From NCBI RefSeq assembly GCF_905475465.1, contig NC_062249.1:3980501-4044500 (forward strand): a stretch of DNA of 64,000 nucleotides, in the 5' to 3' direction. The position numbers were made by a program, and so were the translations under genes. Source of the stretch: Pieris napi (taxonomy: Eukaryota > Arthropoda > Insecta > Lepidoptera > Pieridae). Under the pieces are notes generated by a model. It was not told the origin of the DNA, searched no databases, and saw only the letters and a list, made by a program, of their open reading frames with translations. Shown piece after piece: positions 12,157 through 23,114 of the stretch. Each line of letters starts with the position of its first letter. Within the stretch, counting starts at the first letter, position 1.

Positions 12157-12870
12157 CAGTTGTTTTTATCCATGATTGTTTTCATTTTTGTTTATTGTCA
12201 TTTTGAAATCATATTATAATGAGATAGTCTTGGTATGTAGTCAGGTCAAACCTTTGTGTGGTGAGAAAATGTCTGTACATGAGTTGTTGGTAGGAAAAAT
12301 CAAGAAAGAACAAACCACCATAGACTCTTGCCAACTTATTTCCTGTGAACTATTTAAACCTAGAAAAGTTTGAAATTCCTTAGTTATTTTTATAAATTAC
12401 CTATTTTAGTTACATCTTACTATAGTAATTAATATATATATTAGTGCATTATATAATGGTAATAATGGTAATAATGTATGTGTTAATGTTTATTTGCTAG
12501 TGGTTCATTCAAGCATTTTTTAGCATCTATCTGATTTTTATTTGACTGAGTATTTTTCTTTATCACTGAAATTTTTGAAACACACTTTTAATTTTATGTT
12601 GAATATGCTTGAATTTGTACTGCAATATTTTCTTTTCATTGTGTTTAAAAAAAGGGAAGCTACAAGTCCATCTTATATATTAGACTTTTGTATTAAAAAA
12701 AATTACTATGCCTTGTTTTTTTTTTTCACTAGGAATTAACAACTTGCCTGCTCAGCCACAGACATAGTTCTGTATAATATGTAGTATACCTTGTTATGTT
12801 AGGAGTATGTATAATAAATGTTACACAGGTATATAAGAAAATTATTTCATGATTACTAGAAAATTACTCT
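12157..12870. other. Interval between GNL2 and CFDP1
   Basis: AT-rich DNA with two 65-codon open frames that have no recognisable content. It may include the CFDP1 promoter and a noncoding first exon, since a splice acceptor sits directly before the CFDP1 start codon. Confidence 0.4.
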
Positions 12871-12989
12871 ACAGCCCTGCGATTCTGTAACTCACAAAAA
12901 TGACTGCTTCACGACTGATTTGAGACCGACCGCCGATGCGAAAACCGCTGTGTGAGTTCGAAAAGTGAGTTATAGAATCGCAGGGCTGT
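12871..12989. mobile_element. Palindromic MITE, copy A (left arm deleted)
   Basis: The element is bounded by acagccctgcgattctgtaa and its near-perfect inverse. Inside, only the right-arm sequence of the family survives (atgactgcttcacgactg onward). The full-length relative is at 44,497 and others are at 39,532 and 55,494. It has no coding capacity. It ends about 70 bases before the CFDP1 start codon. No target duplication is obvious. Confidence 0.8.
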
Positions 12990-13057
12990 GCTAAGATTTC
13001 ATTATCATGTACACCTACATTTCGTAACGTTTTAATTTTTTTAATTATTATTTTAGA

Positions 13058-15003
13058 ATGTCATCTGAAAGTGAAAGTGATGATGACTATGTACCAGTAG
13101 AACAAGAAAAACTATCAGAAGAGGAATCAGCTGATGAGGAGACAGAACAACAATATGACAATGAAGTTGAAACAGTTAAGAAAAAGCGGAAACGTGCACC
13201 ACCAAGTAAAAGAAATAAGAGATCAAAAGTAATAGAACAAAAGAGTGACGATGAAACTACTGTACTTGAAACTAACATTGTTAAGCCTGAAGAAGAGAAG
13301 AAAAGAGAAGAAGATCTATGGGCGCAGTTTCTGGAAGGTACAGACTCTAAACCAAAATCTAAAACAGAAGAAATTGTTACCCAGCCAGAAAAAGTTGTTC
13401 AAAAAGATATAGAGAGTAAAAAAAGTGATACATCCAGTTCTCAATCGGATAATGAGCGGGAAAAGCGAATTTTTGAATTTGCAGGCGAAACAATTGTAGT
13501 CGAAAATAATGTGATAAAGGAAAGGGTAAAGACAGCAGAGAAACCAGCTTCAGGTATGCACTTGAGATAACTTGTACTACTTACGCTTTAGTTTTTAATT
13601 TAGTATATGTAAAGGTATCTGATAAAACATTTATTTTATTTACTCACAGCAATTTCAAGTCAAGTCGTATATTGTAAGGAATCAAAGACGTGTGTCAAGA
13701 CACACTAGTGTACTTAGCACCTATTTGTAACGTAAACATACAAAACTAAAATAACCAGGAAATAGATACAGAATTGTGAGACCTTGTTCGAAGATTACTC
13801 AAATGCTAAGTTCTAAAATCTGTTTTTCCTATTTGACTAATCAAACTTTATTATGTGAATCGGTATGTCAAATTCATCATAGATAAGCGTGTTCCATAAA
13901 GAGTTTAAAGGATCAACTATATCATTAATAATAATAATAATTGAATAAATTTTCCTAATCTCTAGTATTAAAGCTATTTTATACCTCGTGACGTGTAAAA
14001 TCCACATAAAAAGCTATCCACGTATATTAATGGACAAATAAAATAAATTTCAGTATTAAACGACAGTCCAGCCCCCAAAGCAAGAAGTGCAGGTGGTCTC
14101 TCTAGTATTGTTGGACAACTGAATAAGAAGAACAAACTCTCTACTCTGGAAAAGTCCAAATTAGATTGGAATACTTATAAGAGAGAGGAGGGAATCGAAG
14201 AGGAAATCACAAGTCACAATAAAGGAAAATCTGGGTATGTTATATTTAGTAAACTAATATTAATTAATGCGGAATAGGAATTGTATAAATATTTTTCCTT
14301 TTTTAAATTCTAATTTTGACCGCACTGCAGTCCAAACGAAAAGATTATTTTTTCATTTGGAGTGCAGTGCAGTTTTTAAATGTCATAGATTATTTTTTAT
14401 TACTTCAAATTAAATCCGTTGTAGCTTCTTCGACTTTAATATAATATCAATATAGCGCTCAGGTCTACTTCTATTAACTAGAGCGCCATCTGTCGGTTTG
14501 TATAATACTTTTTATATTGATATTTTCAAAGTAAACTTTCACATAAATTTAATTACAAATGGGTTTACTTACTTAATGCAAATTATTCACTGATTTTTAT
14601 ATTTTATGTTATATGTGATCAAATACAAGGTAGAAGAACTTCTAATTTTTGTATTAAAAAAATAACTGTCTACGAAATAATTTTAAGAGCAGAGGCTCAT
14701 CCACTATTGGACTCGAACGGTGAAAGAAGTGTGAGGTAAGGCATGTTTTAAGACTTAAAAAGTCGGCGACTGTTAGGCACAGAAGGCACGTACTTGCCTA
14801 TTAAAAAAACATGATCACGTAACAAATACAGGAATCAGAGACCAAGACTATGCAGCATTCAGAATTAAGAAATTAAAAACCTCTTATTAAATATATTTTA
14901 TTTTTGCAGGTACTTGGATCGGCAAGACTTCTTAAGCAGAGCAGACGTTAGACAGTATGAGATTGAACGGGACTTGCGCATGAGTCGACGTAGTAACCGA
15001 TAA
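13058..15003 (+). CDS. CFDP1: CFDP1/Yeti, BCNT-domain chromatin protein
   Basis: Metazoan counterpart of yeast Swc5, a subunit of SWR1/SRCAP-type complexes that deposit H2A.Z; Drosophila Yeti belongs to this family. Three exons, 13058-13553, 14054-14234 and 14910-15003, join in phase to give 256 residues. Donors are GTATGC and GTATGT; acceptors are TTTCAG and TTGCAG. The N-terminal half is low complexity, acidic/serine-rich then basic (KKKRKRAPPSKRNKRSK, a likely nuclear signal). The EEDLWAQFL segment lies near residue 90. The BCNT C-terminal domain spans about residues 178-252. It reads LSTLEKSKLDW, then YKREEGIEEEI, then YLDRQDFLSRADVRQYEIERDLR, the most conserved part of the family. TTTTAG directly precedes AATG, so an upstream noncoding exon is likely. 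Intron 2 contains an eroded SINE. Confidence 0.93.
14692..14855 (+). mobile_element. Eroded tRNA-derived SINE in CFDP1 intron 2
   Basis: The sequence reads ctcgaacggtgaaagaagtgtgagg, then aaaaagtcggcgactgttaggcacagaagg, then catgatcacg and caggaatcagagaccaagac. This order matches the body and tail of the SINE family seen intact at 59,359 and 16,616. The pol III head is lost. Confidence 0.6.
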
Positions 15004-15047
15004 GAGATTACATACATATATTACCTATTGATACTCTCAAATTTAAA

Positions 15048-15053
15048 AATAAA
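15048..15053 (+). terminator. Polyadenylation signal of CFDP1
   Basis: AATAAA 45 bases past the CFDP1 stop codon. Confidence 0.6.
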
Positions 15054-16615
15054 GTGATTGTGCTAATTTTATGTGTTTTAATGAAGACTTGTATTTTTTG
15101 ACTCGAACAGGCTTTGTTTATTTATTTATTGGTCATCTTACAGTAGTTGTAAAAAAAACTAAAAGCATACATTACTAGCTAACATAACACGAATAAAATA
15201 AAAATATTCTTACGAGCTATCGGATCGAAAACCCGTCCGTCAAGATCTCTTCATGAGTCTTAAAAAAAAATCAATGGATTAATTGTAATAGGATTTTATT
15301 TCACTAGAAATACACGTAACAATAATAATTTTCCCTCTCTCGCTTAAACTTAAACTGTGATAGCAACATTTAAAATTCAAACGTAGAAAAATCAAGAAAC
15401 ATTTCTAACCTAACAACTTCGCTTAAATATATATGACACCCATACATTTTTTTTCAACTTCGCATCGCAGTGATTGTAGCCGTAGAAGGTAGTTGTCGCT
15501 ACAGTGCTATAAAAATTAATTATATAACGCAGCCTAACTTTTAATAATAACGTGATAAACTTAAATTTATTTCATCCGACGCATCGCGATGGTCTGTTTT
15601 AATTACAGTATTCACTTTGACCATTTCGACGATCTTTAAGTACGAAACTTTAACGACGGGACCGCGGTATCGCTCATTCTCATCTACGGATAATTTCTTC
15701 GTCGTGACGTCTTGAAGAACTTTTTCAGCTTATTAAGATTATCACACGGAAATTATACATTCATTCATATTTGGTGACAGAGAATTTAATTATCTTTTTT
15801 TGCATGGGTTACTCTAAGAGATTATATCAACTAGAAGTTCCCAAAACCACTTCACACAAAGAAGTTCACAAATTTGTTTGTATCAGCACGTAACCTGGAC
15901 AGAGAAGTAAAGTAAGTTTTAGTAGGAAGTAACTAAAAATACGATTTGGCTTGTTATGTCTCTGGGCAAATTATTTCCCGAAAACTAAACCTACCTCTTT
16001 ATAATACAAGCACACATACAATGCTATCATAGGTGATAGTAAGTAAGCATGTTAACATAAAAAGAAAGTAACTTTATTTTCTTCTTGAACTGATTACTTT
16101 TACATAATGAATATTTAATAAGGATCAATTTACCTTTAAAAAATATTAATATTGTCACTACTCATTCTTAGATATAATGTAAATGTGAAAGGATAGATAC
16201 AATGGGATAGATTGTAGTTACATTTTGAAACTAAAACCGCTATACCAATAATCATTTTGACGGGATTTTAAAAAACTATTTCAGATTATTTATTAGTCAC
16301 TATAGAACCTATAAATTTGTTTCCTTTAATTTTTTTACGTGTTGGATTTAACAACTTAAATTAAATATTCATAATTTCATAAACCCTCCAAATCGCTTGT
16401 TTTAACAACCAGTCCCTATGAAGAACCATTCGTGTAAACACTTCTTTATTATCATTCCTAAATTACATAAATACGCAATGTATTTCGAACAAAAACAGTT
16501 ACCGATGAAATTAAACACCAAGACAGTATGAGCATTCGACTAGCGAAGGAATATATATTAATTATAACCACGTCATCGTCGTTTCGACTAATCTGTCGCC
16601 GATTTGTGTCAAATG
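15054..16615. other. Noncoding start of the gene-poor region
   Basis: AT-rich DNA with no gene I can support. A minus-strand open stretch at about 15,541-15,728 is less AT-rich than its flanks and reads VLQDVTTKKLSVDENERYRG in part. It lacks a start, a good acceptor and any family resemblance. Confidence 0.45.
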
Positions 16616-16900
16616 ACTGTTGGCCTATTGGCTTCAGCGTACGACTTTCATCCTTGAGGTCGTAGGTTCAAACCCCAGCTGTGCATCAATGGACTTTCTG
16701 TCTATGTGCCCATTTAACATTCGCTCGGTGACGGTGAGGAAACTTGCTTGCTTGCTTTAGGCTCAAAAAGTCGACGGCGTGTCTCAACCACCGAAGGCTG
16801 ATCACCCATATTAGATTGACAAATGATCATGAAACAGGTACAAAAATGTGAGGCCCAGACCTAAAAAGGTTGTAGCGTCACTCGTTTGTTTTTTTTTTTT
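16616..16900 (+). mobile_element. tRNA-derived SINE, near full length
   Basis: The head tgttggcctattggcttcag resembles a pol III A box and cgtaggttcaaacccc the B box. The body (atggactttctgtctatgtg, aagtcgacggcgtgtctcaa) and tail (ggcccagacctaaaaaggttg) follow, ending in a poly-T run. Similar copies lie at 17,783, 22,045, 31,241, 34,188, 46,475 and 59,359. It is noncoding and depends on a LINE for movement. It may correspond to the Metulj-type SINEs of butterflies; I have not verified that name. Confidence 0.85.
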
Positions 16901-17286
16901 TGATTTATATATTACATAGGTACACATTACCATCAACACTATATTTTTCATACTGTCCAATAGCCTCTTGTAAAAATGGTAATAACTATTGGCGGTATTT
17001 GAGTGTATATTTGTGAAACAAGGGCCACTATTTTTAACAAATCACTCTATTTTTCTGATTGATCTCCTGAGTTGTTGATTAGTGATCCTTAATGCTGACA
17101 ATCAGCGCTGTTGTGTTTCGGACAATTAGTAAGCTCGACGTTTCGGTAAATGTGTTCCAATCACGATAATGAACCTGGTTGCGAGGCCAGGAAGCACAAA
17201 TTATTAGTTAAATACTACGCTAGAGTAGGCTAAACATTTAACCTTAAATGAATGAAACGCGAAAATGAAGTGAGAAATAATAAGAC

Positions 17287-17493
17287 TGCTTATCTCCAGG
17301 GCCGTCTTAAACTAGGTTGGGGCCATTGGGCACACAAGAATTTGGGACCCTTTTGAAAAGTAAAAAAAAGCTAATTATAATAAAAAAAATATGTGGGAGA
17401 GAAATTGTTGGTCCTTCGGGGCCCCCTGACAATGGGGGCCCTGGGCACGGGCCCCGTGTGCCCTTATGGTGAAGATGGTATTGCTTATCTCCA
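17287..17493. mobile_element. 183-bp transposon relic with 12-bp flanking repeats
   Basis: tgcttatctcca at 17287-17298 is repeated exactly at 17482-17493. The 183 bp between begins gggccgtcttaaac and ends in an unusually G/C-rich block (ggggccccctgacaatgggg, ggcacgggccccgtgtgccc) unlike the AT-rich surroundings. Subterminal inverted matches (attgggcacac and gtgtgccc) suggest a nonautonomous DNA transposon. The superfamily is not assigned. Confidence 0.6.
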
Positions 17494-17764
17494 TTTTTGA
17501 GTGAAGAGAGACAAATAGAAGAATTTGGAGGAGGCCATCACTCCGTCGGAGGTCGTGTTCTAATTAATTATAATAATAAACTGAATGTAATCTTTATTAT
17601 AGTACTAGAATACAGATAGTTATATCTTTTATTTTAATTTAAATCTGCTTTTACATCTGGTTCAATCATGAGTGTTTCATGACAGTAAATGTAAAGTAAT
17701 TGCTAATTCTGTTATGGGTCTTAAATTAACACACTTAAGAACAAGGCTTCGCTGACTGAGCGGA

Positions 17765-18096
17765 GAATTCGACGAAAAAAAACAATGGCGCTACAACCTC
17801 TTTAGGTCTTGGCCTCAGATTTCTTAATCTGTTTCATGATCATTTTTAAATCTAATAGGCAAGTAGGTGATCAGCCTCCAGTGCCTGACACACGCCGTCG
17901 ACTTTTTGGGACTAAGCCATGTCGGTTTCCTCACGTTGTTTTCCATCACCGTTCGAGCAAATGTTAAATGCGCGCATAGAAAGAAAGTCCATTGGTGCAC
18001 AGCCGGGGATCGAACCTACGACCTCAGGTATGAGAGTCGCACGCTGAAGCCACTAGGCCAGCACTGCTCACGAAATTCACGAATTCGACAAAAACG
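17765..18096 (-). mobile_element. tRNA-derived SINE with target-site duplication
   Basis: Reverse-orientation copy: the tail (atggcgctacaacctcttta) is near 17,784 and the head (gccactaggccagcactgct) near 18,065, with the B box as ggggatcgaacctacgacct. gaattcgacgaaaaa at 17765 and gaattcgacaaaaac at 18081 flank it and look like the duplicated target site. A few extra bases separate the head from the right repeat. Confidence 0.85.
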
Positions 18097-18206
18097 ATAG
18101 AATATATTTTTTTCTGTATGTAGTATATTCTTAATTTTAAAGGAGACGCATGTTATTATGTACATTTTTATAGGATTTTCTTTGTTCGACTTAATAGTTA
18201 ATTTGT

Positions 18207-18272
18207 ATGCCGAGTCACGTTGCCATTTGCAAGAAGGTCGTGGAAGCGGGCACATCGGCAGATTGCTTAATA
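18207..18272. other. GC-rich island with open frames, unexplained
   Basis: About 65 bases of balanced composition within AT-rich DNA. The plus strand reads MPSHVAICKKVVEAGTSADC from an ATG. The minus strand is open through NLPMCPLPRPSCKWQRDSAYK and on to the SINE at 18,070. Neither matches a family I know. It could be an exon remnant or part of an old transposon. Confidence 0.25.
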
Positions 18273-18596
18273 ATTATTGAAGTTCTAAATTTGAAAAATC
18301 TTACATGTCTGTTCTCTCTGGTACTGTTAGTATCTATGCTATACAAAATCGGTAAAGGATGTTTTGTGCACAAACAATACAAAATGTTTTTTTCTACTCT
18401 TCGTTCGTTTCGGTACTAAATAAATTGTATAACGTTCGAAGCAATACTCAATTGTATTAAACAATGCAAAGTTGGTGTTTTGAAAATAGTAAAGCACGAT
18501 TGTGCAGCGAAATATCGATCTTTTTGCATAATAATTTTTGATTAAAATTTCGGCACAATCGCAATATGAAATGATAATATAAACTGGCTTTCGAAA

Positions 18597-18850
18597 TTAG
18601 GACAGATATTCTTTTAATATCATTAATCCACTTACTGTTATTGATTTATTTGTCGATACATTACTTGCAAAAACAGTATGTGTTACGTAACTATGTTTTC
18701 CCACCAAAAGTTTACCATCAGTTAAGATTACTAGCAAATATGAAACATGAGCAATATCGCACATAGGATTTCTAATCCGTTTGGCGGGTTTGGACACACG
18801 ATATGAACGTACATCTTTGTCTAATTTCGCTGAATAAATAGGTGCTATTT
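18597..18850 (-). other. Candidate exon of an unidentified gene
   Basis: About 84 codons are open on the minus strand up to a TAA at 18,597. Within this, 18636-18829 is bounded by a pyrimidine-rich acceptor (ctatttattcag) and a consensus donor (gtaagt), giving 194 bases (2 + 64 codons). The translation is protein-like: KLDKDVRSYRVSKPAKR, then NPMCDIAHVSYLLVILTDGK, then HSYVTHTVFASNVSTNKSIT. There is no ATG near its start, so it would be an internal or terminal exon. I do not recognise the family. It could also be a viral or transposon protein fragment. Confidence 0.3.
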
Positions 18851-20460
18851 TTTATATTCGGTACCAAAATGTTTAATCGTGAGAGTTAGAGCTTTACGCT
18901 AAGCCCCGACTCTGTTACCTCTTTGAATTGATTTTGCGTTTTGATAGCTGCAGTTTATTTTAAATCGCATTTGTGATTCATAAATGCCCGTATTTAATTG
19001 TTATTTTGTTCTGTTTGTGAATGTGTTGAGAAAGCTACATACTGGTAGATGTAGGTGAAAATAAGAGAAAATAATTAGTTCTTTTAATAAACTAAGAGCA
19101 CAACGTCCAGCCATGTACTTACCTATATAATTTCGCTACATTTGCGACAATTTGACATTTTATACATTAATTATTTAATTTTGTCATTGAACAAGCAAAT
19201 ATTTTTTTCTCTAATTTTTCGACGTCAGTTTTAATGTGTTCTGTCAGGCTGCGAGTTTTATCTCGCATTTAAGAGCAAAGTAGGTATGTAAGCCAACGCT
19301 TAGTCTCAACACTACGACGCAAAATGGTAATATTGGTTTTATATCGTGAAGTTAAAAGCAGTGCAGAGCATTAATATAAATAGGTGACATTGAGTTACGA
19401 TAGTATTGGAGGATTCATTCGCTACGTTATATATTGGCACTGGGTAATATATCGGTAATGTGCATTAGGTGATTGTTTTCGTTTGGCACTCTACCTCGCC
19501 ATGTGTCTCCAGGGGTATATTGGCACTAGCCATAGAATAGATAAAAGGGATGGAATGTGGACAACACAAGCTTTCCACTCGTATTCAATGATTAAACATG
19601 CTAAATAAATATTGCATGTTTAAAGGAGAGTACAATTGTTCTCTTATAAAAATAACCTCTGTGGTTAAAAATTTTCTTTTGCCACGTGACTGTTATTTTC
19701 ACGTGTTTATTGTTCAACACAAAGTGATAATGAGTATAATGCAATTATCTTTTATTAAATGTTGTATTATCTTTCAATTTTCCATGTGAAATGGACTCAT
19801 CAGCTTGGTCAAAAAAACCTTCGTCAAATTAATTTATATGTTAAATAATGAATGCGAGATATTTTTTATTTTCTTACAAATTAGAATATGTTATTGAATT
19901 CAAGTCAAGTTTAGTTTGATAATGAATAACATTTAAATAGATCGGAATGATATCACAAAATTGAGATTATTCGACACGACCCGTTTGACAGCTAGAAATC
20001 GTTGAAATAAATGATTCGTTCAATTTGAAAATCAAGGCTCGTCAGCTGACTGCCTGTCACAACCCGTGCCTCGATTTACAATTAATTAAAATTACATAAT
20101 ATAAAGTAGTAGAAGTATTTATTTTCTGGACAGAAACCGAACCGATAGTCCGCTCTCGATGTTTCCATGCGAATGACGCTCTGGTTACCGAAGATATATA
20201 TTTAACAAAGGGACATGAAATTGCAATTAACATAGATGATCGTTACCGCATGTTATTACTAAATTTATCGTTAACATATTTATACAAAATAAATGTATAT
20301 TATTTGTGATCTATTCACGAATTCTTTCATGTATTTTATTGTATACTTAAACTCTCGGAACAATCTACCACAAAGTTATGTGATTAAAACACGTTTATAT
20401 TTGCACGATTATCATCACAATTGTATCTATAATAACGTCAAAATATCCATACATCATTTA
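18851..20460. other. AT-rich single-copy DNA
   Basis: No gene or clear repeat family seen. Small structures only, such as a tgcgag/ctcgca hairpin near 19,250. Confidence 0.5.
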
Positions 20461-20750
20461 AGGTAGTAGGTTTGGGGCGGAAGGTGACGTAATTACTGAA
20501 CCGTCACCTTTCCACAATTTGTATGTCTCATCTGTTACAAAATTTCGTAAACTCTCTGATTGGACGCTTTGTGCGAAGCGACAATAAAAATATATAACGA
20601 GGAATGTTTTTACATTGTAATAAGCGTTACTTTATTATTTAGTTTCAAATATTTCATATACAGTTGCGATTCAATACCCTGTATTTACCTTATAAGAAAA
20701 GAAACGTACAATTTATTCTTTTAAATCACGTAGAGCCTACCACCTACTAT
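20461..20750. repeat. Possible MITE with internal hairpin
   Basis: Starts with ggtagtaggtttgg and ends with cctaccacctacta, whose inverse shares TAGTAGGT. Inside, ggaaggtgacg (20479-20489) pairs with cgtcacctttcc (20502-20513). Only one copy is seen in the window, so element status is tentative. Confidence 0.3.
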
Positions 20751-20879
20751 TTTCGGGTATTTATTTAATTATTTAGAAAGCTCGAGTGCTTTACGTCATG
20801 GTCAACGAATCTTATATAATTACTATAGGACTCTCCCTGCTTCTAATGGCAGAACTTATTTTTTTGAAATGTTTCCGAA

Positions 20880-21371
20880 ATAAATATTTATTTATTTTCT
20901 TATTTCCTACTTTTACAGTACCTTAATACTAATACAATAGAAAAATAAACTAAACAAATATCTTAAACTTAAATATATAACTAATTATAAATAATGCAAT
21001 GCTTATAACTAATTATAAATAATGCAATTCTTGTTAATTCAGCCAGTGTGCAACTAAATATATCCGTCTCACATGCAATAACATTCAGGGTGCGCAAGAC
21101 ACGCGTAAATCCCTGAGTAAATTTGTACGCGCTCGAGGCACTGAAAGCAATTGCGACCGCTTACCACGCCGAGTGTGATTATTTGGCACACGCAGCCCCA
21201 ATCTCCCAAACATTTCCGCATTGTATATACTACCTTTAAGGACCTTAAATATATATATATATACGTGATAGTTACGTCCCTCCTTACCTCTAATAAAGCC
21301 TGTATGGCACAATAAAGGAAACAATAATTTGGTTGGTCCAATAGCTTTTTTAATTTATTCCTTACATACAA
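20880..21371 (-). pseudogene. LINE relic: end of reverse transcriptase ORF and 3' tail
   Basis: The minus strand encodes FGRLGLRVPNNHTRRGKRSQ and then LLSVPRARTNLLRDLRVSCA. This resembles the last residues of jockey-type LINE reverse transcriptase ORFs in moths. The beginning lies in a second frame (ALLEVRRDVTITYIYI), so a frameshift is present. An AT-rich 3' end follows with a 27-base tandem duplication (about 20,977-21,030) and AATAAA-type repeats. It is a 5'-truncated dead copy. Confidence 0.6.
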
Positions 21372-22044
21372 ACTTCTTTATAATATTAGTATAGAGTAGA
21401 AGTTTAACCTCGCGGTGATATTCGCGTTAAGAGACTCGTAGACGTCATATATGCGCGACCATTATTTTGCTGCGGAGTTACTTTAAAACATTGATTCGGT
21501 TACGAAGATTAAAATCAAATAAGGAAATTTTGTCCAAAATTAAAAAGAATTGTAGATTCCATTTACCTTAAATTGTTATATTAAGTCAATGTTAAAAAGA
21601 CATGCTGTCGTGGACTTTTTTAGAAGGACCATTTTGTTTTACATTGTATTTGCGTAACTTTAGAACGCAGCGCACGCAATAGAAGCTCTCAAAGGAATAT
21701 ATTATGTGAAATTTCTTCATAGGTACTCTGAAGAAGTGGCCTCAAATCTCGTGGTTGCCATAGAGACCGGCACCCCGTAATTATTATGTACGGATGGACT
21801 TCCGTATTCTATTTCGTTCTCTGTTTGTGCCCAAACAACCCATATAAATAAATAATTTTTGTTTACTGCCTTTTATAGGTTTCAACTCGGTGGTGAACAT
21901 TTAATTAGAATTCTATTAATAAAAAATAATAAAGTAGTGCTACAATCCTATATAATTACATCGGTTTCTTTGATTATTCTTTCTTTTATTCTGCCTTCTA
22001 ATTCTGACATGTCGTCAACTTTTGGGTTTGAGATTTGTTTCTCA
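21372..22044. other. No feature seen
   Basis: AT-rich DNA without a recognisable gene or repeat family. Confidence 0.45.
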
Positions 22045-22168
22045 GGCTGTTTTCTTCGCTGAGCGAGTGTTAGATGCCGCATAGACAGAATGTCAATTGG
22101 TGCCGCAGGGGATCGAACCTACGACATCAGGGATGAGAGTCGTAAAGTGCCACTTGGCCAACACTGCT
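22045..22168 (-). mobile_element. 5' part of tRNA-derived SINE
   Basis: Reverse copy retaining the head (cacttggccaacactgct), the B box (ggggatcgaacctacgacat) and part of the body (gcatagacagaatgtcaatt). The tail is missing. Confidence 0.7.
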
Positions 22169-22596
22169 TTTAACATTCTACTAATAAATAACGTAAAGAA
22201 AAATTGGGGGTTTTAAGTTGAAAAGAAAAATATATTTAATTTATTGGCGAGATTCATCTCGAGCTATGCCGGTATCTCACTCGCTAATTTATTCATTAGC
22301 GGACGTGTGGAAGGCGGGGAAGGGCGGCGTGGTGGATTTATTGCGATGGATTTAAACGTAATTTTTCGTGTAAATCGTTTCAAGCAAATTGTTTATTTTA
22401 GGAGCGTAACGCTCAAACAACCGCATTAGCGTAGCAATAATTCCCTTATGAATTTCGTTTTTATCCCTCTCCTGTGCCTACATTCACGTAATTATTTCGA
22501 TATTCGAAAATCAAATTATTTAAAGAATATCCATGGTGACAGAAACAATATTTTTTCTTTATTTTTTTAAAACTGTATGTACACAGAACACATCTA
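22169..22596. other. Less AT-rich single-copy island
   Basis: Around 22,240-22,440 the sequence is richer in GC (ggaaggcggggaagggcggc, ggagcgtaacgctc). No coding content is recognised. It is a candidate regulatory element only. Confidence 0.3.
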
Positions 22597-22981
22597 TCTA
22601 TATATATATAAAAAGAAAATGGTGTTCGTTTGAGGCTCTTTCACGCTTAAACCACTGATCGGATCGACATGAAACTACCACCATTCGATGCGAAATGGAT
22701 TTTCCTTGATGGTTTATGGCTATTTATTGTTTTAATTCCAACGTTCCTTCATTTTTTTATTTCTGTTTTACTTTTATGAAATTTTTTCCCGCTAATAAAA
22801 ACAAAAGAGGCTTCCTAGAACCTCTAAACGTCAACATCTGTTAAAAACTCGATGTTCGAAATATTTCAATTTTCTTAGCGGGAAGTTAAAAAGAAGAATA
22901 ATAAAAATATGAAAAAAAAAAAAATAATGAAACATAAAATTTATTTTAATTCGTCCAGCAAAGCGGGCGCGAAACGGCTAG
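22597..22981 (+). mobile_element. Nonautonomous Helitron-like element
   Basis: Starts TCTATATATATATAAAAAG after a host A (a start at 22,593 is also possible) and ends gcgcgaaacggCTAG before a host T. This is the A|T insertion and CTRR 3' end of Helitrons. No coding capacity. Relatives lie at 38,893, 40,799 and 54,770. Confidence 0.7.
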
Positions 22982-23090
22982 TATTTTATATGTATAGGAA
23001 TTTGACACATTGTTTATGGTGTCTATCATTAAACCTTTATGAGTATGACATAGCGGGAGTGGTCGGTGTGATTGATTGTATCGATCTCGT

Positions 23091-23114
23091 GTCACGTCAC
23101 GTCACGTCACGTCA
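23091..23114 (+). repeat. Microsatellite (GTCAC)n
   Basis: Five tandem GTCAC units, the last imperfect. Confidence 0.85.

Noticed and set aside
12176..12373. 65-codon frame after GNL2
   Set aside because: It begins 20 bases past the GNL2 polyadenylation signal, has no recognisable content and no plausible promoter.
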